A stretch of DNA of 64,000 nt. Source: Faecalicatena orotica (GTDB lineage Bacteria; Bacillota; Clostridia; Lachnospirales; Lachnospiraceae). Where the stretch lies: the NCBI RefSeq assembly GCF_003149245.1, contig NZ_QGDL01000012.1:62001-126000 (forward strand), read 5' to 3'. The notes beneath the pieces were generated by a model that was given only the letters and a program-made list of their open reading frames with translations, had not been told where the DNA came from and searched no databases. Within the stretch, counting starts at the first letter, position 1; every line of letters starts with the position of its first letter. The translations under genes were made by a program, and so were the position numbers. Positions 1-8,732 of this stretch are shown one piece after another.

Positions 1-143
1 TTCTCGCCATATACAGGATAATCACAGCTCTCTGCTGAATTAGTCCCGAAGTCAACCACTTCGTGCCCCTTATTCTCAAGAAACTCTATGATCTCTGCTT
101 TCAGTTCCAGTGCTGAATGATCGTTTCCAATTCCTATTTTCAT
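1..143 (-). CDS. rpiB: Ribose-5-phosphate isomerase B, N-terminal part (cut by window edge)
   Basis: The first 47 codons of a minus-strand gene that leaves the window at base 1. The translation begins MKIGIGNDHSALELK and continues with a NKGHEVVDFG stretch and SCDYPVYGE, which is the N-terminus of the RpiB/LacAB family (D-H motif near residue 8, DYP near residue 42). RpiB interconverts ribose 5-phosphate and ribulose 5-phosphate in the cytosol. A GGAGG lies upstream of the ATG. The gene follows the alcohol dehydrogenase by 43 bases on the same strand, so the two are probably cotranscribed. A LacA/LacB-like or other sugar-phosphate isomerase cannot be excluded because the active-site cysteine region is outside the window. 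Confidence 0.85.
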   Translation of the reverse strand, partial: MKIGIGNDHSALELKAEIIEFLENKGHEVVDFGTNSAESCDYPVYGE

Positions 144-186
144 TTTCCTTTTTCCTCCATCTTGTTGTTATCGTTCTGCTTATTCA

Positions 187-1362
187 TTATAATGCCAGAC
201 GGTAAATGTTTTCCACATCTTCCTGATGCAATTTCACAAAATTTCCAACCGTCCCGCCCCTGTTGTCTCCATGACAACATTTTTCTGCCATCGCAGGGAT
301 ATCTTCTTCCTTTGCTCCAAGTTCTGCAAAGGATACAGGCATCCCAATCGAGCGGAGGAATGATTTAAATGCATCGATTCCCGCAAGTGCCGTATTGACC
401 GGATTTTCAAAATCCATCTGGCATCCCCACAGACGGACAGCAATCTGGGCGAACCTCATCGGATTGTGCTCCACCGTATATTTCATCCAGGCCGGGAATA
501 CCACTGCAAGCCCCGCTCCATGTGCACAATCATAAACTGCGCTTAATTCATGCTCTATATCATGACTGGACCAGTCCTGTTCTCTTCCTACTCCGCAGAT
601 ATTATTATGGGCCGTCATTCCTGCCCACATAATGTTTGCACGCGCCTCATAATTATTGGGATCTGCAAGAACCCTTGGAACTTCTTTTACCATTGTAAGC
701 AGTACTGCTTCACAGAATCTGTCTGTAATCTCTACATCAGCAGTATTTGTAAAATAACGTTCAAAAACATGGGCCATAATGTCTGTCGCCCCGCAGGCTG
801 TCTGATAAGCCGGAAGAGTCTGTGTGAGCTCCGGATTCAGGATAGAGAACGCCGGGCGTATCCCTTCCCCTGATGCCCCTCTTTTAAACATCCCTTCTTC
901 TTTCGTAATGACAGAATCCGGTGACCCTTCGCTGCCTGCTGCCGCAATCGTCAGGATTGTCCCTACCGGAAGTGCACGCTCTATCGCCTTCCCCTGATAA
1001 AAGTCCCAGAAATCTCCGTCGTAAATAGCCCCTGCCGCAATCGCCTTGGAAGAATCAATCGTACTTCCGCCGCCGACAGCCAGGACAAAATCAACGCCTT
1101 CATTCCGGCAAAGTTCAATTCCCTCATACACAAGGCCGCTTCTGGGATTCGGCTTAACACCTCCGAGCTCCACATACTCGATTCCTTCCTGTTCTAATGA
1201 AGCTTTCACTCTGTCAAGCAGTCCGGAGCGCTTGACACTTCCGCCGCCGTAGTGGATCAAAACCTTGCTTCCGCAAAACCGTTTCACATAATGTCCTGCC
1301 TCATTTTCTTTTCCTTTTCCGAACACAAAATAGGTTGGACTGTAAAAAGTAAAATCCTGCAT
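187..1362 (-). CDS. Iron-containing alcohol dehydrogenase (butanol dehydrogenase/YqhD type)
   Basis: 391 residues, the normal length for the family. The N-terminal Rossmann-like half carries the NAD(P)-binding motif GGGSTIDSSK. The C-terminal helical half carries the metal ligands: the D and H of GATDIMAHVFE, and two further histidines in HDIEHELSAV and DCAHGAGLAV. The family reduces aldehydes to alcohols with NAD(P)H in the cytosol; YqhD/BdhA members act on butanal and other short or toxic aldehydes. The ATG at 1362 has AAGGAG upstream. It heads a probable two-gene unit with rpiB. Substrate is not predictable from sequence. Confidence 0.9.
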   Translation of the reverse strand: MQDFTFYSPTYFVFGKGKENEAGHYVKRFCGSKVLIHYGGGSVKRSGLLDRVKASLEQEGIEYVELGGVKPNPRSGLVYEGIELCRNEGVDFVLAVGGGSTIDSSKAIAAGAIYDGDFWDFYQGKAIERALPVGTILTIAAAGSEGSPDSVITKEEGMFKRGASGEGIRPAFSILNPELTQTLPAYQTACGATDIMAHVFERYFTNTADVEITDRFCEAVLLTMVKEVPRVLADPNNYEARANIMWAGMTAHNNICGVGREQDWSSHDIEHELSAVYDCAHGAGLAVVFPAWMKYTVEHNPMRFAQIAVRLWGCQMDFENPVNTALAGIDAFKSFLRSIGMPVSFAELGAKEEDIPAMAEKCCHGDNRGGTVGNFVKLHQEDVENIYRLAL

Positions 1363-1407
1363 AATCTTTTCTCCTTATCATGATACATCCTGCTTTTTTC
1401 CACATAA

Positions 1408-1436
1408 ATTTTATCATATATTAAAGATATCCACAA
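1408..1436 (-). promoter_or_regulatory. Promoter candidate for alcohol dehydrogenase-rpiB
   Basis: On the minus strand TTGTGG, 17 bases, TAAAAT, with TG one base before the -10 (extended -10). It lies 46 bases upstream of the start codon. Read by eye only. Confidence 0.45.
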
Positions 1437-1479
1437 TCAAAAGACGGATTTACACAAAGATTTCCACAATCACTAAGTT

Positions 1480-1941
1480 CTATTTCCGTACATACTTTTT
1501 CAAAGCCTTTACACACAGCCATAACAGATATCCGATCCCCCAAAGGAAGGTAATATAGAGCACATACAGAAGTCCCACTCCCGGGGAATCCAAAAAAGAT
1601 AAACTTGTGATAATTAAAATACAGACAACAAAATAGACAATAACCGCCGGGCGCCTGTACCATTTCACGTTTTTCGTCCCTCCTCTTTTTTCGTCCTCCT
1701 GATAAGAATCATCCACCACACACGCAGTTTCTTCCGGTTCCGAAATTTCGGCCTTCAAAAGATAATCCAGCGAAACCCGGAAAATCCGTCCCAGCTCAAC
1801 TACATTCTCTGTATCCGGCACAGATTCATTCAATTCCCACTTAGAAACAGCCTGCCTTGAGACCCCAAGCCTTGAAGCCAGATCCTCCTGAGACATCTTT
1901 TGTTCCTTCCTGCACCTCTGAATCTTCTCACCAATCGTCAT
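1480..1941 (-). CDS. XRE-family regulator with C-terminal membrane segments
   Basis: 153 residues from the ATG at 1941, which has GGAGGAG six bases upstream; the ATG five codons earlier lies before that site and is unlikely. Residues about 1-60 form a Cro/CI-type helix-turn-helix (LGVSRQAVSKWE), the DNA-recognition module. The middle is acidic and poorly conserved. The last 55 residues contain two hydrophobic segments (VIVYFVVCILII and a second rich in L, Y and W), so the protein is probably membrane-tethered. Such proteins are common in Clostridia and their targets are unknown. It stands alone between two transcription units. Confidence 0.8.
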   Translation of the reverse strand: MTIGEKIQRCRKEQKMSQEDLASRLGVSRQAVSKWELNESVPDTENVVELGRIFRVSLDYLLKAEISEPEETACVVDDSYQEDEKRGGTKNVKWYRRPAVIVYFVVCILIITSLSFLDSPGVGLLYVLYITFLWGIGYLLWLCVKALKKYVRK

Positions 1942-2133
1942 ATCAAGCTCCTCCATTTCAAGTATTCATAATATGTCAGCATCTTTTCAGCCCCTCAAAA
2001 TTTATCTTTATCCTGCCTTTACTATACCATCTGCCAGAGAATCCCACCACCATTTCTAATTTACACACCCGCAACCGCCAGTTGCAGCGTCACTGTAATC
2101 ACGCTTTTTGGTACTTTCAGTAATACTTGAACT

Positions 2134-2189
2134 AAAAAGAGACAGAAAACAAAGACAAAAGAGATGTCTTTTATTTTCTGCCTCTTTTT
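2134..2189 (-). terminator. Terminator after the sugar ABC transporter operon
   Basis: A long imperfect inverted repeat (AAAGAG.CAGAAAA ... TTTTCTG.CTCTTT with an inner AAGACA/TGTCTT) followed by T runs on both strands. It lies 66 bases beyond the stop of the last transporter gene and could also act on the other strand. Confidence 0.7.
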
Positions 2190-2255
2190 CCCACTGTACT
2201 GCATCTGCGACGCAATCCGCCATCCAAATCATCAGACTGCCGGGGAACGGCTTCA

Positions 2256-3275
2256 CTACTTCTTTTTCTTCATTCCCGCAAAAATGGACTGTAACACGAT
2301 GAAGAAGCACAGCAATGCGGACAGTGTGATTCTTACCCACCAGCTGGACAACGTCCCCTGTGTGGTTATCAGACTCGAGATGGTTCCCTTGATCAGAACT
2401 CCGAACAATGTTCCAAATGGCGCCCCCACACCGCCGCTCAGCAGTGTACCACCGATTACCGCGGATGAAATCGCATCCATTTCCAGCCCTTTTGCCTGCT
2501 CTACGAATCCGGAACAGCTGTTCAGGCAGAAGAGGAACCCGCCAAGTCCTGCCAGAAACCCATCCAGAAGGTAAGCTTTCAGCTTTGTCTTCCTGACATT
2601 CAGCCCCATCATCATAGCACTCTGGGAATTTCCCCCGATTGCATAGACCGAGCGCCCAAATTTCGTATACTTCATGACGATGATGATAATAACGAGTACA
2701 ACAAGTGCAATCACGACCGTCGGGTATATATAGGCCGGGAGGAAATTTCCTCTCTTGCTGTAGGAACCGATTGGAAGGTAAATCTTATAGTTAGCCCATT
2801 TCAAAAATGTTTCATTCTTAATAGATATCATTTCCGTGCTGATCATGGATGTCATTCCTCTTCCGAAGAACATCCCGGCCAGTGTCACGATAAACGGCTG
2901 GATGTCCAGATATGCTACAAGGAACCCCTGCACAAGGCCAAACGCGAGGCCAATTCCAAGCGCCATAGCTACCGCGGCATACGCATTGGCGCCGTGGTTC
3001 TCCATCTGGTTTGCGATTACCATGCAGACGAGCGCTGTCACCGAACCAACCGAGATGTCGATTCCTGCAGTGATCATGACGATCGTCTGCCCCATAGCGA
3101 TGACAAGAAGTCCCGCATTTGATATGAACAGGTTCAGGAACATCTGGGGTTTTGCAAATCCTTTGTCGCTAAAGGCTGCCATGCCTGCCACATACATAAA
3201 GATGAACAGAAGGATGGTAATTATAAGCAGATAACTGCTGCCGTTTAATTTTTTCTTATTTTTAAACCGATTCAT
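2256..3275 (-). CDS. yjfF: Sugar ABC transporter permease, YjfF type
   Basis: 339 residues, hydrophobic throughout, with about ten membrane segments (BPD_transp_2 family). GMTxxxxxxxIDISVGSV near residue 65 and the long conserved stretch ending in IGGTLLSGGVGAPFGTLFGV match the galactofuranose transporter permease YjfF of E. coli as I remember it, including the TLSSWW near the C-terminus. It forms the channel together with the neighbouring permease. The ATG overlaps the stop codon of that permease by one base, so the two are translationally coupled. The actual sugar could differ from galactofuranose. Confidence 0.82.
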   Translation of the reverse strand: MNRFKNKKKLNGSSYLLIITILLFIFMYVAGMAAFSDKGFAKPQMFLNLFISNAGLLVIAMGQTIVMITAGIDISVGSVTALVCMVIANQMENHGANAYAAVAMALGIGLAFGLVQGFLVAYLDIQPFIVTLAGMFFGRGMTSMISTEMISIKNETFLKWANYKIYLPIGSYSKRGNFLPAYIYPTVVIALVVLVIIIIVMKYTKFGRSVYAIGGNSQSAMMMGLNVRKTKLKAYLLDGFLAGLGGFLFCLNSCSGFVEQAKGLEMDAISSAVIGGTLLSGGVGAPFGTLFGVLIKGTISSLITTQGTLSSWWVRITLSALLCFFIVLQSIFAGMKKKK

Positions 3276-4342
3276 TACTGATTTCCTCCTTCCGCCGCCA
3301 GCCTTTTCAAACTCCGTTTCGCTTTCATTCCTGCTACCGCCTTCTTAAATACAGGGCTCTGCAGCGTCACGATAATGACTACAACGATTGCCTTATATAC
3401 CGGAAGCTGGTCAGCTGATACATTCATGGCATATAAAGTTGTCGTCAGCGCCTGAATGGTGTATGCACCGATGACAGAACCCATCAGGCTGAATTTACCT
3501 CCGCCGAGTACGTTGCCGCCGAGTGCGACCGCAAGGATCGCGTCCATTTCCAGATTCAGACCGATATTATTCGCATCGGCTGAATAGATACGGCTGGATG
3601 CCACAAGGCCTGCAATACCCGCCAGAAAGCCGCAAATGGCATATGTCAGGAACTTGATCATGGTAGAATTAAGCCCTACCAGTCTGGAAGCGGTCGCGTT
3701 GATACCGACACTTTCAATGTAAAGGCCGAGCGCTGTCTTTTTCAGGATAAAATGTACAATCAGAATAACAATGACTGCCGCAAATATCGGGGTCGGGATC
3801 GGACACTTTCCGATGTAGCCGCCCAACAGCTTGTAACTATCTACACGGACATATGTAATCTGTCCTTTTGTAATTAACTGCGCGATTCCGCGCCCTGCCG
3901 TAAATAAGATCAAGGTGGCAACCATTGGCTGGATGTTCAGCTTTGCCACAAGGAAACCGTTGAACGCACCGCAGAGAACGGCACCGGCCAGAGCCGCAAT
4001 AACCGCCAGTATGAAGGGGTTCTGGAATGCATTTGTGGAAACGTCCCCGCCAGACAGTATCTGGCAGCAGATAGCCGCTGCCACGGCCATCACGGCTCCC
4101 ACACTGATGTCCTGCCCGCCGGATGCCGCCGTTACGAGGGTCATTCCGACTGCAAGTACAACCAGCTCAGATGCACGGTTTACCACGTCAATGATATAGC
4201 CATATAGTACACCATTGTTCAGCGATATCTTAAAAAATCCCGGCGTCGTAATGACGTTGATCAGCAGCACCGCAAGCAGACAAACGATTGGCATAAACAA
4301 ACGCATGCCTGTTAATTTTTTTAGATTGAAATTCTTATTCAT
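3275..4342 (-). CDS. ytfT: Sugar ABC transporter permease, YtfT type
   Basis: 355 residues from the ATG at 4342, chosen because GGAGGTG lies nine bases upstream; an ATG seven codons earlier precedes that site and lies inside the ATPase gene. Membrane segments cover most of the length. The motif GGQDISVGAVMA and the segment NIGLNLEMDAILAVALGG are typical of YtfT/RbsC-type permeases. It pairs with the YjfF-type permease in the inner membrane. It starts one base past the stop of the ATPase gene. Confidence 0.82.
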   Translation of the reverse strand: MNKNFNLKKLTGMRLFMPIVCLLAVLLINVITTPGFFKISLNNGVLYGYIIDVVNRASELVVLAVGMTLVTAASGGQDISVGAVMAVAAAICCQILSGGDVSTNAFQNPFILAVIAALAGAVLCGAFNGFLVAKLNIQPMVATLILFTAGRGIAQLITKGQITYVRVDSYKLLGGYIGKCPIPTPIFAAVIVILIVHFILKKTALGLYIESVGINATASRLVGLNSTMIKFLTYAICGFLAGIAGLVASSRIYSADANNIGLNLEMDAILAVALGGNVLGGGKFSLMGSVIGAYTIQALTTTLYAMNVSADQLPVYKAIVVVIIVTLQSPVFKKAVAGMKAKRSLKRLAAEGGNQ

Positions 4343-4343
4343 C

Positions 4344-5861
4344 TTACTCTTCACCTCCGGCAATCGCTTTCATAATGCCATCCTGGGACAGTTCACTGCC
4401 TTCTAACTCCCCTACCTTTTTCCCGTCGCGCAGGATTGCCATTCTGGAACAGGTACGCAGCATTTCTTCTATTTCAGAAGAAATAAAGGTCACCGCCATT
4501 CCCTGGTCGGCAAGGTCCAGAACCAGTTTCTGTATCTCCGTCTTTGTTCCGATGTCGATTCCCCTCGTCGGTTCATCCAGAATCAGATATTCGGGATTCG
4601 TCAGCAGCCATCTCCCGATGATCACTTTCTGCTGGTTCCCCCCTGACAGGCTCTTGATCGGTGTCTCCCGGCTGGCTGTCTTAATCTGCAGCATATCAAT
4701 GTACTTGTCTGCCGCTTCTTCCATTTCCTTCCGGCTCATAGGCCTGAACATCCCCCTCTTCGCCTGCAGGGCTATAATGATGTTTTCACGCACGGACAAA
4801 TCTGCCAGAATACCGTCCCTTTTCCTGTCCTCAGGCAGATAAGCCATCCCCTTTTTCATTGCGTCGATCGGGGCATTGATTTTTGCCGGTTTCCCGTCTA
4901 CTTCCAGAACACCGCTGTCCGGCTTATCTGCTCCGTATATCGCCCGGACCAGCTCGGAACGTCCGGATCCAAGCAGGCCGGATAGGCCAATCACTTCCCC
5001 TTTACGGATTGTCAGGTTAAACGGCCGGATCGTTCCCTTTTTCCCAATGCCTTTTGCCTGAATAACCGTATCCGCCCTGCTGTAGTCCTTTTCACCATGC
5101 AGGCTCTTTATATCCGCAAGGTCGTCAAAATCTTTTCCCATCATCTTTGCCACGAGCATCACACGCGGCAGGTCTTTCACTGCATATTCTCCGACCAGTT
5201 CCCCGTTTCGCAGCACTGTGATCCTGTCACATACCGCGTAAACCTGTTCCAGGAAATGAGTAACAAATATGATTCCGACGCCTTCGTCTTTAAGCTTCTT
5301 CATCAGGGTAAACAGCTTTTCTACTTCATCATCATCCAGTGACGATGTCGGTTCATCCAATATCAGCACTTTACACTGCATATCAACCGCTCTTGCTATC
5401 GCAATCATCTGCTGGTTTGCAATGGAACATTCCTCTAAATTCTGTCCCGCTGATACTTCTATATCCAAATCCTTTAATATCTGAGTGGATTTTTTATTCA
5501 TTGTCTTCCAGTCTATCATACCTGCTTTCTTCGGTTCTCTGCCGATAAACAGATTCTCTGCGACACTTAAGTTCGGACAGAGGTTCACTTCCTGATAAAC
5601 GGTACTAATCCCCCGGTCCTGGGCATCCTGGGGGGAACGATTGATTACTGCGCCGTCGATTCCTTCTAACCGGATTTCACCGGATTCAAATTCATGCACA
5701 CCGGTCAGCACCTTGATCAGTGTAGATTTCCCGGCCCCGTTTTCTCCCATTAATGCATGGATTTCTCCCTTCCTCAGTGTGAAATCTACATGCTGTAATG
5801 CTTTCACACCCGGAAATGTTTTTGAGACATCTCTCATCGTCAATACAATATTATCTTCCAT
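4344..5861 (-). CDS. ytfR: Sugar ABC transporter ATP-binding protein, YtfR/RbsA type
   Basis: 505 residues from the ATG at 5861, which has an AGGTGA upstream; a further in-frame ATG at 5900 sits directly on the T run of a hairpin and is less likely. Two fused ATPase domains: the first has Walker A GENGAGKST and Walker B VLILDEPTSS; the second has the variant loop GLLGSGRSE, a good LSGGNQQK signature and LILDEPTRG. This duplicated form powers monosaccharide importers (CUT2). It is separated from the binding-protein gene by a hairpin (5907-5953). Confidence 0.88.
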   Translation of the reverse strand: MEDNIVLTMRDVSKTFPGVKALQHVDFTLRKGEIHALMGENGAGKSTLIKVLTGVHEFESGEIRLEGIDGAVINRSPQDAQDRGISTVYQEVNLCPNLSVAENLFIGREPKKAGMIDWKTMNKKSTQILKDLDIEVSAGQNLEECSIANQQMIAIARAVDMQCKVLILDEPTSSLDDDEVEKLFTLMKKLKDEGVGIIFVTHFLEQVYAVCDRITVLRNGELVGEYAVKDLPRVMLVAKMMGKDFDDLADIKSLHGEKDYSRADTVIQAKGIGKKGTIRPFNLTIRKGEVIGLSGLLGSGRSELVRAIYGADKPDSGVLEVDGKPAKINAPIDAMKKGMAYLPEDRKRDGILADLSVRENIIIALQAKRGMFRPMSRKEMEEAADKYIDMLQIKTASRETPIKSLSGGNQQKVIIGRWLLTNPEYLILDEPTRGIDIGTKTEIQKLVLDLADQGMAVTFISSEIEEMLRTCSRMAILRDGKKVGELEGSELSQDGIMKAIAGGEE

Positions 5862-5906
5862 TTTGGGGTTCACCTGCTTTCCTTCGCCGATTTTGGGCAT
5901 AAAAAG

Positions 5907-5953
5907 GGCGTGGCAGCATATCAGGTAACATGCCTTAAGTCTTCCGCCACGCC
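5907..5953 (-). terminator. Hairpin with T run between binding-protein and ATPase genes
   Basis: On the minus strand GGCGTGGC pairs with GCCACGCC eight for eight across a 31-base loop and is followed by CTTTTT. It lies just after the binding-protein gene, a common place for a leaky terminator or a 3'-stabilising hairpin that keeps binding protein in excess over the membrane parts. Confidence 0.7.
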
Positions 5954-6016
5954 TGTCTGTTCAATTCCTGCTTCTAAATATCTGCCGCTTCCGGCAATCT
6001 GGTCTTTATTTTCTTC

Positions 6017-7081
6017 TTAGTATGCACGCTGTGAGATAACATCTTCCGTTACTTCTGTTACAGCATAGTCTTTTCCGTCAACTGTTACAGATGCAACATC
6101 AGCGCCATGTGCAAAGATTTCTTCATCAACATAGGCCAGTTTATCAGGCGTCTCCCCTGCTTCCAGTTTCTTAATGATTTCTTCTACGCGGGGTCCGTGG
6201 AGCGGGTTACACTCTGTGTCAAGGATAATCTTTCCACTTAATGTATCTGTCAGTCCTGCATTTGTTGAATCGAATGACATTACAAGGATATCCCCGTCAG
6301 GACCTACTGTCTTGCCTGCTGCTTCGATCGCATCGATTGCACCGAATGCCTCGTTGTCGTTCTCGCAGTATACTACATTGATGTTGTCATACTGTTTTAA
6401 CATAGACTCCATAACTTCCTGTCCTTTTGCCTGTGTAAATTCGCCTGACTGTGATGCAAGCAGGTTCCATCCATACTCCTTTGCCGCGTCTTCCAGACCT
6501 TTTGTACGGCCGATCTGGGCAGATGCACCGATTGTTCCCTGGATGTCCACGATATTAACTTCCTTCATTCCTTTTGCTTCTGCGTATGCATTCAGCCATG
6601 CACATGCTTTCTTTCCTTCCAGTTCGAAGTCTGATCCGACCCATGCGGTAAACAGGTCATCATCTGAAACGTCTACCATACGGTCAACAATGATAACCGG
6701 TATATCTGCGTCTTTTGCTTCCTGTAAAACGGTATCCCATCCGGTCTCTGTAACAGGTGCCAGCACTATGTAGTCAACTTCCTGCTGGATAAAGTTACGG
6801 ATTGCAGTAATCTGATTCTCCTGTTTCTGCTGTGCATCATCAAAAATCAGGTCATATCCGTTATCCTTACTGAATGTACTCTTCATAGATTCAGAGTTTG
6901 CCGTACGCCAGTCAGATTCCGCACCAACCTGTGAGAAACCGATCGTGATTACATCGCTGCCGCCCTCATTTCCCCCGTTGTCTGTACCTGCATCGGCGCT
7001 CTGGTCTTTTCCGCCGCATCCTGCAAGTAATGCCGCCGACATCGCAACACACATAAATGCTGATAACAATTTTTTCTTCAT
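6017..7081 (-). CDS. ytfQ: Sugar ABC transporter substrate-binding lipoprotein, YtfQ type
   Basis: 354 residues from the ATG at 7081 with AAGGAGG ten bases upstream; the open frame reaches 15 codons further but has no ribosome site there. Residues 1-22 are a lipoprotein signal with lipobox LLAGC (Cys22). A linker rich in G, D and S follows, then a periplasmic-binding fold of family 4 (VITIGFSQVGAESDWRTANS, then VDYIVLAPVTETGWD and IPVIIVDR). The early AESDWR resembles YtfQ. It captures the sugar outside the cell for the adjacent permeases. The first gene of the transporter set. Confidence 0.85.
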   Translation of the reverse strand: MKKKLLSAFMCVAMSAALLAGCGGKDQSADAGTDNGGNEGGSDVITIGFSQVGAESDWRTANSESMKSTFSKDNGYDLIFDDAQQKQENQITAIRNFIQQEVDYIVLAPVTETGWDTVLQEAKDADIPVIIVDRMVDVSDDDLFTAWVGSDFELEGKKACAWLNAYAEAKGMKEVNIVDIQGTIGASAQIGRTKGLEDAAKEYGWNLLASQSGEFTQAKGQEVMESMLKQYDNINVVYCENDNEAFGAIDAIEAAGKTVGPDGDILVMSFDSTNAGLTDTLSGKIILDTECNPLHGPRVEEIIKKLEAGETPDKLAYVDEEIFAHGADVASVTVDGKDYAVTEVTEDVISQRAY

Positions 7082-7235
7082 TCTACAAATCCTCCTTAAA
7101 TTTCTGATTGCTTTTGTATCAATCATCTTGGCTATATCTTACAGATTTTTCCGGAAATAAGAAACAGACTATCCTTTTACATTTTTATAATATTTTAAGA
7201 TATCTTCATCCCATTTTTATAGAAGTATGGATTAT

Positions 7236-8732
7236 TTACGATAAAGGGGCGATATTTTTTGCCCGGATAATTACAGTGGCCTCTGTGCCGGCATTTTCCT
7301 CACTCTCAAAAAACACCCCATATTCTTCACCATAATAATACTGCAGGCGCTGATTCACGTTCGCCAGTCCAAAACCACTCTCATCCACCTCACCGTTGAT
7401 GCCATACATGCTTCTGCGCAGTTTATCAAGCGCCTGCTCACTCATGCCGATTCCATTATCAGATACCTTCAGGTAAATCCTCTCCCCTTCTTTCCATCCG
7501 GTGATCCTGATCGTGCCCTTCCCCCTTTTATTCTTGATTCCGTGGTAAAGGGCATTCTCCACGAGGGGCTGCAGGGTCAGCTTTGGTATCATGTAAGGGT
7601 ATATTTCTTCTGCAATATCAATCTCATAATCCATGATATCCTGATATCTGTACTGCTGGATCTCCAGATAGCTCTCTACATGGGATTTTTCTTCTTTTAC
7701 CGTAATATAATCCTTCCCTTTGCTTAACGTTGTGCGGAAAAATTCCGACAGGGAGTTCACCATAGAAACAACATCATCCGTTTTCTTTTCCTCTGCCAGC
7801 CATATAATCGCATCCAGCGTATTATAGAGGAAATGCGGGTTAATCTGTGCCTGCATGAGGCGGGACTCTGTGATGCGCAGGTTCTTTTCCTGTTTCTTGA
7901 TATTGTCCACCAACACGCCGATCTCTGCCGTCATATCATTAAAACTGTCTGTCAGAACTGAAATCTCATCCACCGTTTCAATCTTTGTCTTGGCAGTAAA
8001 GTCCCCTTTGGCAACCTTCCTCGTCTGCGAGCACAGTTTTTTAATCGGACGTGTTACACTCCGTACCGCCAGTATGGACAAACCGATCGCGATCACTGCG
8101 GTGATGCACAGGGCAATAATGGTCATTTCAACGGCATTTCTTGTCTTTAACCGAAGTTCATCCTTCGCCTGGTCAAAATTCTTCGTTTCGTTGTATACAT
8201 ACTCCTGCAGAGCTCCCTGTATCACAGTCGTAAGACCGCTTCTCCCGCGGATATTTTCATCCAGATAATCCATCTTTTCATCATAGGAGACATTATCCGT
8301 AATCATACGCTCCAGTTCTGTCACACATTTATTCAGAGATTTCAGGCTGTTATTCACTTGAATGATCTTCTTCCTGTTAATAGACGCGGTTGCCATATCT
8401 GACAGCTCATCACAGACATCCGATAATTCTTCTATATATTTATATGGGTCTACTGTCACAACACCGTTGATCGTCGTCTTACCATCCCCTAATTCCTCCG
8501 TTGTCTTACTGCCGATCACTGCCAGATACATGCTGTAATCCATGCGTTCTTTGAATTCCTTCGAATAAAAGTTGGCATACATGACGCTCTCCGTGATCGC
8601 GCTGTAAGCATCGGCAGACCTGATTAATGTTACAGCCAGATAGACCACAACCAGAAGCATTGGAAGGAATACAGAGCATGGGATCAGGGCTATCCGCTTA
8701 TTTAGCGTTAATGATTTGCCGTGTTTTTTCAT
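7236..8732 (-). CDS. Sensor histidine kinase, YesM type
   Basis: 498 residues. Membrane segments near 15-35 and 195-220 enclose an extracellular domain of about 160 residues; a HAMP linker follows. The His_kinase domain has the phospho-acceptor His300 in INPHFLYNTLD, and the ATPase domain has LVENALYHGIKN, DNGIGMS and GFGLANVNQR. YesM kinases sense extracellular sugars or glycans and phosphorylate an AraC-type regulator. The start overlaps the regulator's stop by four bases. It lies directly upstream of the binding-protein gene, so it probably controls that transporter. Confidence 0.9.
   Translation of the reverse strand: MKKHGKSLTLNKRIALIPCSVFLPMLLVVVYLAVTLIRSADAYSAITESVMYANFYSKEFKERMDYSMYLAVIGSKTTEELGDGKTTINGVVTVDPYKYIEELSDVCDELSDMATASINRKKIIQVNNSLKSLNKCVTELERMITDNVSYDEKMDYLDENIRGRSGLTTVIQGALQEYVYNETKNFDQAKDELRLKTRNAVEMTIIALCITAVIAIGLSILAVRSVTRPIKKLCSQTRKVAKGDFTAKTKIETVDEISVLTDSFNDMTAEIGVLVDNIKKQEKNLRITESRLMQAQINPHFLYNTLDAIIWLAEEKKTDDVVSMVNSLSEFFRTTLSKGKDYITVKEEKSHVESYLEIQQYRYQDIMDYEIDIAEEIYPYMIPKLTLQPLVENALYHGIKNKRGKGTIRITGWKEGERIYLKVSDNGIGMSEQALDKLRRSMYGINGEVDESGFGLANVNQRLQYYYGEEYGVFFESEENAGTEATVIIRAKNIAPLS

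Noticed and set aside
1430..1438. A DnaA-box-like ATATCCACA upstream of the alcohol dehydrogenase
   Set aside because: Single site, one mismatch, overlapping the promoter -35, and no link to replication genes.
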